Source: an uncultured Saprospirales bacterium (GTDB lineage Bacteria > Bacteroidota > Bacteroidia > Chitinophagales > JADIYW01). From it: a stretch of DNA of 14,329 nucleotides. This document shows, in pieces, positions 6,930 through 12,838 of the stretch. The DNA lies in assembly GCA_938008535.1 (NCBI GenBank), contig CALLKF010000210.1, forward strand, positions 1-14,329, read 5' to 3'. The translations under genes and the position numbers were made by a program. The first letter of the stretch is position 1, and the number at the start of each line of letters is the position of its first letter. A model generated the notes under the pieces. It searched no databases. It saw only the letters and a list, made by a program, of their open reading frames with translations, and had not been told where the DNA came from.

Positions 6930-7142
6930 ATGAATTTATTACAAAAGTATATGCTAACAATAGTTGGAATTATTATTGGTGCAGCAGGTGGTTTTGCGTA
7001 CTACTATTTCGTTGGTTGTGCTAGTGGAACTTGTGCTATAACATCTAGTCCAGTAAATAGCACTTTGTATGGTGCACTTATGGGTGGCTTGCTATTTAAC
7101 ACGTTTCAAAAAGATAAAAAAGATATTTCATCACCAAAATAA
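6930..7142 (+). CDS. Small membrane protein, DUF6132-like, with a conserved GC...GTC pair
   Basis: A 70-residue protein with two membrane segments: residues about 8-28 (glycine-rich, small-residue packed) and about 43-58 (STLYGALMGGLLFNTF), with a Lys/Asp-rich C-terminal tail. The loop between them carries FVGCASGTCAITSSPVNS, holding Cys30 and Cys35. This agrees with the DUF6132 family of short Bacteroidota proteins, in which the GC-x4-C-x-ITSSP loop is the hallmark; the role is unknown. In other genomes such proteins are often found near rhodanese or thioredoxin-type genes, which would suggest thiol or sulfur chemistry, but none is nearby here. It appears to be a single-gene unit converging on the helicase gene, with a 46-base gap and no obvious terminator. 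Confidence 0.83.
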   Translation: MNLLQKYMLTIVGIIIGAAGGFAYYYFVGCASGTCAITSSPVNSTLYGALMGGLLFNTFQKDKKDISSPK

Positions 7143-7188
7143 AACATGACTAAAAAAATTACTTATAGGAATGTCTTTTTATATAATA

Positions 7189-8556
7189 CTATCTCGGTTT
7201 TCTTCTTTCTTGTTTTTCCTTTACAACAATTTTTGTATTCGCTTCTTCAATTTTGTATTTCTTGCCTTTCACTTTTTCGTCTTTAATAGCAAGCAATACA
7301 GATTTTAGTTTACTTGCACGAATGGCTACAGATGAAGAAAAATCTTTTACTTCAATTAAACCAATATCGTCTTTTTCCAATTTTCCTTTTTGTGCTAAAA
7401 AACCAACAATATCTACTTTGTTGAGTTTGTTTTTTTTACCACCATTAATGTAAAGTGTAGTAAATTCAGGTGGTTTAGGCAATAGATGATTCGTCGAAAC
7501 TTCCATTACTTCGATTGTTTCTTCAAGGTATGCAGGACGCTTTTCATCTTTATGTAAAATTAAATATGCTGTGCCTGATGCATGCATACGTGCTGTTCTG
7601 CCATTGCGATGTATAAACTCATCTTCGGTTGTCGAAGGATGATAATGAATAACATGTTTCATCTCTGGAATATCTAAACCACGCGCTGCTAAATCAGTTG
7701 TGACTAAATAATGGATACTACCATTTCTAAATTGTACCAACGAACGTTCTCTGTCGTCTTGATCCATTCCACCATGATAAAATGTTGCAATGATTCCTCT
7801 TTCTTTCAATAATTCACAAGTGCGTTCAACAGATTCTCTGTGGTTGCAAAAAATTAAAGCAGCTTCTGAATTAAGTGAACACAACAAATTAAACAACACC
7901 TCAATTTTATCTTTGTCTTCTGATAAAATCAACTTTAAAGTAAGACCTTCTTTGACATCATCTTTTGGTAAAAAATTCAATGTTGTTGGATAATTCGCAC
8001 CTGCAAATTTTGGAATTTCGATACTTGATGTTGCAGAAACGAGTATACGTTTTTGTAGTTTTCCTAAACAACGAATGATAAACGACATTTGTTCTTGGAA
8101 ACCTAAATCCAGCGATTTGTCAAATTCATCTAATATCAAAAAATCTACTTCATTAAAATCAAACGATTTTCGTTGTATGTGATCCATAATTCTTCCAGGT
8201 GTTCCAATCAACAATGCTGGTGGTGTGCTTAGGTTTTGTATTTCTATTAATTTAGAATGTCCACCATAGCAAACATTTACTTTGTAACCAGTTTGCATTT
8301 TTTTCCAAACTTGTTCAATTTGTAATGCTAGTTCTCGCGATGGTGACAATATTAAACATTGCACAGTGGTTTTATTTGCATCCAACAATTCTAAAATAGG
8401 TAATAGAAATGCTAGTGTTTTTCCTGAACCAGTTGGTGATAGCAACAAAACATTTTTTTCTTCAAGAATAGCTTTCTGCGCTGCTACTTGCATTTCGCTC
8501 AAGTGTTCGATTCCTAACTTTTCTAAGTGTGTTGACAAAAGTGCTTTGTTTTCCAT
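7189..8556 (-). CDS. DEAD-box ATP-dependent RNA helicase with DbpA-type RNA-binding domain
   Basis: ATP-driven RNA unwinding in the cytoplasm, probably in 50S ribosome assembly. Motifs in order: a Q-motif region ending in MQ (residues 22-23), Walker A PTGSGKT (41-47), PSRELA (72-77), TPGR (119-122), DEFD (143-146) in place of DEAD, SAT (174-176), ALIFCNHRE (233-241), TTDLAARGLD (286-295) and HRNGRTAR (316-323). Residues about 365-437 (TLYINGGKKNKLNK ... VGFLAQKGKLEKDDIGLIEV) match the DbpA RNA-binding domain, which in E. coli DbpA recognises 23S rRNA hairpin 92. A basic tail follows. At 455 residues it is the same size as DbpA. The symbol dbpA is plausible, but Bacteroidota carry several such helicases, so I leave it blank. 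The ATG at 8556 lies four bases beyond a perfect -7 element, suggesting a leaderless message. Confidence 0.95.
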   Translation of the reverse strand: MENKALLSTHLEKLGIEHLSEMQVAAQKAILEEKNVLLLSPTGSGKTLAFLLPILELLDANKTTVQCLILSPSRELALQIEQVWKKMQTGYKVNVCYGGHSKLIEIQNLSTPPALLIGTPGRIMDHIQRKSFDFNEVDFLILDEFDKSLDLGFQEQMSFIIRCLGKLQKRILVSATSSIEIPKFAGANYPTTLNFLPKDDVKEGLTLKLILSEDKDKIEVLFNLLCSLNSEAALIFCNHRESVERTCELLKERGIIATFYHGGMDQDDRERSLVQFRNGSIHYLVTTDLAARGLDIPEMKHVIHYHPSTTEDEFIHRNGRTARMHASGTAYLILHKDEKRPAYLEETIEVMEVSTNHLLPKPPEFTTLYINGGKKNKLNKVDIVGFLAQKGKLEKDDIGLIEVKDFSSSVAIRASKLKSVLLAIKDEKVKGKKYKIEEANTKIVVKEKQERRKPR

Positions 8557-8560
8557 TTTG

Positions 8561-8568
8561 CAAAGGTA
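8561..8568 (-). promoter_or_regulatory. Bacteroidota -7 element of the helicase gene, leaderless arrangement
   Basis: On the minus strand TACCTTTG is a full match to TAnnTTTG and is followed by CAAA and then the ATG at 8556. Transcription normally starts a few bases after this element, so the RNA would begin at or next to the start codon. No clear TTTG -33 element is visible. Confidence 0.55.
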
Positions 8569-8723
8569 ACTACAATTAATTTAAAAGATTTTACACCATT
8601 ATTTTCTTTGTGTATAATTTATTATAGATAGTTAAGTGTTCACTCAAAAGATTCACTTAATTTAGTAAAAATTAGTTTGTCATTTGCATTGCGCATTTGC
8701 GTTTATGCTTGAAAAATAAAAGT

Positions 8724-9761
8724 ATGAGAATTGAAAACGATATAAAATTAGATTACAAAGACGTTTTATTTCGTCCAAAACGTTCTACCTTACATTCGCG
8801 TGAAGAAGTTGACTTAAGCAGAAAATTTACGTTCAAAAATGCATCGAAAGATTGGCAAGGTATTCCAATTATTGCGTCGAATATGGATACTGTTGGCACC
8901 ATTGAAATGGCTAAAGCATTGGCTCAACATAAAATTATTACTTGCTTACATAAATTTTATACTGCTGAAGAATTGCAGCCGTTGTTTACGGATGATATTG
9001 CTGATTATGTTGCTGTAAGTAGTGGTATTAAAAATGATGATGTAGAATTTTTATCGAAGCTCACTGCAAAAATTCCACAAATTAAATTTATTTGTTTAGA
9101 TGTTGCCAATGGCTACACACAACGTTTTGCTTCGGTTGTGGCACGCACGCGTGATAAATATCCTGATAAAATTATTATTGCTGGAAATGTGGTAACAGGT
9201 GAAATGGTAGAAGAATTAATTTTGCGTGGTGCAGATATTGTAAAAGTTGGTATTGGTTCAGGTTCGGTTTGCACCACACGCATACAAACTGGTGTTGGTT
9301 ATCCGCAATTGTCTGCAGTTATTGAATGCAGTGATGCGGCACATGGTGTTGGCGGACAAATCATTGCTGATGGTGGTTGTGTGGTTGCTGGTGATGTAGC
9401 AAAAGCATTTGGTGGTGGCGCAGATTTTGCAATGCTTGGTGGTATGTTGGCAGGACACGAACAATGCGATGGTGAACTAAAAGAAATTGACGGACAACTC
9501 TATAAAATATTTTATGGAATGAGCTCTGAAACGGCTATGCATAAATATTATGGTGAAGTAGCTGGTTATCGTTCATCAGAAGGAAAAACGGTTTCTGTAA
9601 AATTTCGTGGTGATGTGCATCATACGATTAAAAGTATTTTAGGTGGAATTCGTTCTACGTGTACTTATATTGGTGCAAAATCGTTGAAAGATATGTCGAA
9701 ATGCACTACGTTTATTCGTGTTTCGCAACAATCGAATGAAGTGTTTGGAAAAAATTCTTAG
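8724..9761 (+). CDS. guaC: GMP reductase
   Basis: Converts GMP to IMP and ammonia with NADPH, the salvage step that rebalances guanine and adenine nucleotides. The protein aligns along its whole length with E. coli GuaC: MRIENDIKLDYKDVLFRPKRS, IIASNMDTVGT, ICLDVANGY, IIAGNVVTGEM, the catalytic loop GIGSGSVCTTR with Cys183, TGVGYPQLSAVIEC, DVAKAFGGGADFAMLGGM, FYGMSSE and an end at TTFIRVSQQSNEVFG. A longer reading from TTG at 8697 would add nine residues; I chose ATG 8724 because GuaC proteins begin MRIE. That gives 345 residues, normal for the family, without the CBS domains that mark IMP dehydrogenase. It is divergent from the helicase gene (167 bases between starts) and convergent with the surface-protein gene. 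The upstream spacer has two CATTTGC copies (8681-8687, 8694-8700), but no full -7 match. Confidence 0.97.
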   Translation: MRIENDIKLDYKDVLFRPKRSTLHSREEVDLSRKFTFKNASKDWQGIPIIASNMDTVGTIEMAKALAQHKIITCLHKFYTAEELQPLFTDDIADYVAVSSGIKNDDVEFLSKLTAKIPQIKFICLDVANGYTQRFASVVARTRDKYPDKIIIAGNVVTGEMVEELILRGADIVKVGIGSGSVCTTRIQTGVGYPQLSAVIECSDAAHGVGGQIIADGGCVVAGDVAKAFGGGADFAMLGGMLAGHEQCDGELKEIDGQLYKIFYGMSSETAMHKYYGEVAGYRSSEGKTVSVKFRGDVHHTIKSILGGIRSTCTYIGAKSLKDMSKCTTFIRVSQQSNEVFGKNS

Positions 9762-9764
9762 TAA

Positions 9765-12494
9765 TTATCGCAGCAACGTGATAGTACCTTGTTTATGATG
9801 TTGCTTTCCATTTGCAGTAGTAACATCTAACACATAAACGTAATTGTCAACCTCACATTCTGCATTTTTATAAGTGCCATTCCATTTATTTAAAACATCT
9901 ACACTTTCAAAAACTTTTTGATCGTAACGATTAAAAATGACTAAATGAAAAGCAACTGGATTATTAACAAAGACTGTTAAATCATCGTTGATGCCATCAT
10001 TATTTGGTGAAAATGCAGTTGGAATATAGACTTCAGTTTGTCGGACAATGATAGTCGTTTTTGCAGTATCATCGCAGCCATTTTGTGCAGTTGCTTTTAA
10101 GCTATATTGTGTGTTTTGGCTTGGTGTTGCTATTGGTTTTTCGCAAGTAGTGCAATTTAAACTTGAAGTAGGAGACCAGTTCCAAATTATTGCTGGTTGG
10201 TTTGAATACATTGGTTTTAGTTCAATAGCATTTCCTGCATCAATAGTATCAACTGATTTTAATGATACAGAAAAGGTATTTTGGAAAACAGATAAATTGG
10301 TAATAATTACACTGTCGCAAGTATTTATTTTTTTGATGGTATCGATGTAAATACCAGTATTTGTTACCTGTTTGCCACTTGGTAAGGTATAAATTTTTCC
10401 TTCACAAATAGAATCTGATTTTTGTGTTGGTGTTGGATTGGTGATGCTAAGATTTGTGGTAACAATACTATCGCAACCAAAAGTAGTTCGAATCGTATCT
10501 TTATAAATTCCAGATTGCGTTACAGTTTTTCCGCTTGGTAATGTATAGGTTTTACCTAAACAAGTTGTTGCAGTTTGTGATGATTGCAAATATGGATTTA
10601 CTAAAAGATTGGTGATTACGATGCTATCGCAAGTATTTGGTTTTCGTATAGTATCGTAATAAGTACCAGCATTATTTACGCTGTTGCCATTTGGTAAAAC
10701 ATAATTTTTTCCTTTGCAAATACTTACATTATTTAAAAATGGAATTGGTTTTGTTACTGTAAGATTGGTGATAACGATGCTATCACAAGTATTTGGTTTT
10801 CGTATAGTATCGTAATAAGTACCAGTATTATTTACGCTGTTTCCGTTTGGTAAAATATAATTTTTTCCTTTGCAAATAGTAGCATTGTTTACAAATGGAA
10901 TTGGTTTTGTTATTGTAAGATTAGTGATAACAATACTGTCGCAATTAAATGTAGAACGCAAAGTGTCTTTATAAATGCCAGTTGTTTGAACGATGTTTCC
11001 TTTTGGCAACGTATAAGTTTTACCTTGGCAAATAGTTGCGTTTTGGTTGACAATAATATTATTTAAAAAAATGAGACGATATTCAATAATACTATCACAG
11101 AAATTTGGAATAGTATCTTTATAGATTCCTGTTGTTGTTATGATTCTTCCATTGCTCAACGTAAAAGATTGACCAATGCAAAAATTGAGTGTTTTTATTT
11201 GGTAGGATTTATTAAACACTTTTAATTCCAAAATAACAATACTATCATTTCCAATATTAACAAAAGTATCGTAATAAGTACCTGTATTTTTCAGAATTTG
11301 ACTATTAAAAATCACCTGTTCGCCATTGCAAATAGTATCTTTTAGTAAAGTATATTTTGTAGAACAACAATTTTGAGTAGTAATAGTCCTTATTTCTGTG
11401 GTGTCGTTGCAACCTGTGGCGTTGTTGTAAATACTTATGTTTGTAATTGTTGGATTATTTCTTATTATAGTATCTATAATTTTGCAACAAGAGAGTTTAA
11501 TATTACTTGAAATCTCGATGGATTCAATACGTAAATTTGTATTAATTCCATTCATGTTACATAATGATGGATTAGAATGTATAGAGAGAACAATATTGTA
11601 TTTTAAATTTTCTAGACCATGTAAATTTTCTAATGATTGATTTAATTGAATAGTCAAACTTCCAATTGTATCAATACTATTAAGACCAGTCAAATCTGCC
11701 AGATTATCATTCTCCTGAATTAAAATAGACCCAATTGACTTTAATGTAGAAAGTCCGTCAAGATTTAATAATGCATTATTGTTATATAAACTTAGTCCAG
11801 TATATAATACTCTACTCAAGTTGTGTAACCCATATAAATCTATTAACGATGGATTATTTACAATAAAAGATGTTTGAAAAAATCGAGTTATCCTATCAAA
11901 TCCAATAAGATTTTTTAACGATAAATTATTTCTAATATCAAAATTATCAATAAAAACTAACGTTTCCATACCATGGAAATTTATTAATGACCTATTGTTG
12001 TCAACTTGTAAACCTCCTATCCATTTAATATTTTGCAAACCAATAAAATTCACCACATTCTCATTAGAATAGATATAGAGATAGCCTGTCGTATCTAATG
12101 AGTTTAAACCATTAAGATTTGATAGATTTTTATTGTTTGAGATAATAATTTTACTTTCACAATGTTTCAATGAGTCTAATCCTATTAAATTAACAAGATT
12201 AGAATTGTTTTCAATTCGAAGATCATGATCAATTCTTTTAATACTAATCAATCCATTCAAATTCACAATATCATCACCGGAAATTGTTAAACTTCCTTCA
12301 ACAACATCACAACCTGGATAATTAATCGGAAAAGAATCTATTTGTGATTGGCGTGAAAGTGTTACGGTTGTGCCAGCTGGAATGCAATTGCTTGCTTGCA
12401 TTTTTGTAGCGCAAGCAATCATCATAAACAATAAAATTATTCGGAACAGCTTTTTCAATTTGGCAGTAATTATATTACAAAGATAATAAATCAT
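9765..12494 (-). CDS. Large repetitive surface protein: LRR-like domain, seven Cys repeats, CHU_C/T9SS sorting domain
   Basis: A 909-residue predicted cell-surface adhesin exported by Sec and then the type IX system. An N-terminal signal (KLKKLFRIILLFMMIACA, residues 12-29) probably ends near MQAS. Residues about 64-335 hold eleven leucine-rich units of 23-24 residues, each marked by an N-L/F-x-G-L-type motif at 78, 102, 126, 149, 172, 195, 219, 244, 267, 290 and 313. Residues about 385-735 hold seven units of 50-52 residues, each beginning with a 'ICxGKxYxLPxG' pattern (Cys at 389, 439, 489, 541, 593, 645, 697), followed by 'TGxYxDT' and, about 29 residues on, 'CDSIV'. Residues about 740-820 form a PKD-like linker, and 822-909 (PTAFSPNNDGINDDL ... 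FNRYDQKVF ... WNGT ... GTITLLR) match the gliding_CHU_C domain. The ligand is unknown. An alternative TTG start at 12458 is discussed under findings. Confidence 0.9.
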   Translation of the reverse strand: MIYYLCNIITAKLKKLFRIILLFMMIACATKMQASNCIPAGTTVTLSRQSQIDSFPINYPGCDVVEGSLTISGDDIVNLNGLISIKRIDHDLRIENNSNLVNLIGLDSLKHCESKIIISNNKNLSNLNGLNSLDTTGYLYIYSNENVVNFIGLQNIKWIGGLQVDNNRSLINFHGMETLVFIDNFDIRNNLSLKNLIGFDRITRFFQTSFIVNNPSLIDLYGLHNLSRVLYTGLSLYNNNALLNLDGLSTLKSIGSILIQENDNLADLTGLNSIDTIGSLTIQLNQSLENLHGLENLKYNIVLSIHSNPSLCNMNGINTNLRIESIEISSNIKLSCCKIIDTIIRNNPTITNISIYNNATGCNDTTEIRTITTQNCCSTKYTLLKDTICNGEQVIFNSQILKNTGTYYDTFVNIGNDSIVILELKVFNKSYQIKTLNFCIGQSFTLSNGRIITTTGIYKDTIPNFCDSIIEYRLIFLNNIIVNQNATICQGKTYTLPKGNIVQTTGIYKDTLRSTFNCDSIVITNLTITKPIPFVNNATICKGKNYILPNGNSVNNTGTYYDTIRKPNTCDSIVITNLTVTKPIPFLNNVSICKGKNYVLPNGNSVNNAGTYYDTIRKPNTCDSIVITNLLVNPYLQSSQTATTCLGKTYTLPSGKTVTQSGIYKDTIRTTFGCDSIVTTNLSITNPTPTQKSDSICEGKIYTLPSGKQVTNTGIYIDTIKKINTCDSVIITNLSVFQNTFSVSLKSVDTIDAGNAIELKPMYSNQPAIIWNWSPTSSLNCTTCEKPIATPSQNTQYSLKATAQNGCDDTAKTTIIVRQTEVYIPTAFSPNNDGINDDLTVFVNNPVAFHLVIFNRYDQKVFESVDVLNKWNGTYKNAECEVDNYVYVLDVTTANGKQHHKQGTITLLR
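10607..10918 (-). repeat. Recent 156-bp tandem duplication inside the surface-protein gene
   Basis: Bases 10607-10762 and 10763-10918 are two adjacent 156-base copies (52 codons) differing by eye at about 12 positions, roughly 92% identity. They encode repeats 4 and 5 of the protein (Cys541 and Cys593 units), which share KGKNY, LPNGNSVNN and TIRKPNTCDSIVITNL. The flanking units encode the same motif but are much more diverged, so this pair was copied or homogenised last. Confidence 0.9.
12478..12485 (-). promoter_or_regulatory. Bacteroidota -7 element overlapping the annotated start of the surface-protein gene
   Basis: The minus strand reads TATCTTTG, a full match to TAnnTTTG, but it lies inside codons 4-6 of the longest reading frame. 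If it is the real promoter, transcription starts after the ATG at 12494 and translation must start further in, most simply at TTG 12458. I see no TTTG -33 element at normal spacing. Confidence 0.35.
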
Positions 12495-12593
12495 TTTGCA
12501 ATTGTAAATAAATATTGGTTTTATAATTAAGTATTGTTCACGTAAATTTTAAAGATAAGTCCTAAAATAAACAGCATTATATTTTAGTCAAAA

Positions 12594-12665
12594 GATCCTG
12601 AAACAAGTTCAGGATGACAGCGTCGGTGTGCCGTGTCGCTGTCATGCCGAACTTGTTTCGGCATC
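12594..12665. repeat. Structured intergenic repeat element: two inverted 29-bp halves, each a hairpin
   Basis: The left half (12594-12622) and the reverse complement of the right half (12637-12665) match at most positions: GAT-CCT/GCC-GAAACAAGTTC-AGG/GGC-ATGACAGCG. Each half also folds alone: ATCCTGAA/TTCAGGAT with loop ACAAG on the left, ATGCCGAA/TTCGGCAT with loop CTTGT on the right. The 14-base centre can form a small CGG/CCG hairpin. It sits between two minus-strand genes with no ORF. This kind of 'CCTGAAACAAGTTCAGG' element resembles dispersed palindromic repeats known from bacterial intergenic DNA; it has no transposase and would be moved, if at all, by an enzyme encoded elsewhere. Its local G/C content is above that of its surroundings. 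Confidence 0.85.
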
Positions 12666-12769
12666 CAATTCTTACAATTTTTAGTTTTAATAATTTGAAT
12701 TAAGTTACTTTTAACAAGTAAATACTTTGGAAAAGTTCAATTGAAAACGAATTCAAATTTTCAAAGTTT
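12666..12769. other. Remainder of the gltD/surface-protein spacer, no gene seen
   Basis: The 344-base spacer (12495-12838) holds the repeat element at 12594-12665 and the terminator at 12770-12801. The rest, here and at 12495-12593, is AT-rich with no convincing ORF, RNA gene or full -7 promoter. There is a short TTCAATTGAA palindrome near 12737, and TATCTTTA on the minus strand at 12550-12557, one base off the -7 consensus but about 55 bases before the annotated ATG. Confidence 0.4.
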
Positions 12770-12801
12770 AAAACAAAAAACCCAAACCTTTCGGTTTGGG
12801 T
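12770..12801 (-). terminator. Rho-independent terminator of gltD
   Basis: ACCCAAACC (12780-12788) and GGTTTGGGT (12793-12801) form a perfect 9-bp stem around a four-base loop. On the minus strand the stem is followed by TTTTTTGTTTT (12780-12770). The T-run is only on the minus side, so it ends the gltD transcript, 37 bases after its stop. Confidence 0.92.
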
Positions 12802-12838
12802 GCAGTCGCAAAGAAAACAGCAAGCTTAAAAAGCGACT

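Noticed and set aside
7146..7286. A 46-codon plus-strand ORF starting three bases after the DUF6132-like stop, encoding a hydrophobic peptide
   Set aside because: Most of it is antisense to the 3' end of the helicase gene, and its hydrophobic composition follows from reading Lys/Glu codons backwards. No promoter or conservation signal supports it.
8681..8700. CATTTGC direct repeats upstream of guaC as a purine-repressor operator
   Set aside because: Two 7-mers in AT-rich DNA are weak evidence, do not resemble a known PurR box, and have no inverted symmetry.
8697..8723. A nine-residue N-terminal extension of GuaC from TTG 8697
   Set aside because: GuaC proteins begin MRIE, which matches ATG 8724, and the extension resembles nothing.
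10048..10350. A 100-codon plus-strand ORF inside the surface-protein gene
   Set aside because: It is antisense to the well-supported minus-strand reading frame and has no recognisable domain.
10430..11350. A possible CRISPR-like or non-coding tandem array because of the roughly 150-bp periodicity
   Set aside because: The period is about 150-156 bases, in frame, with codon-level divergence and a conserved Cys-repeat protein. It is a protein repeat, not an array of short direct repeats with spacers.
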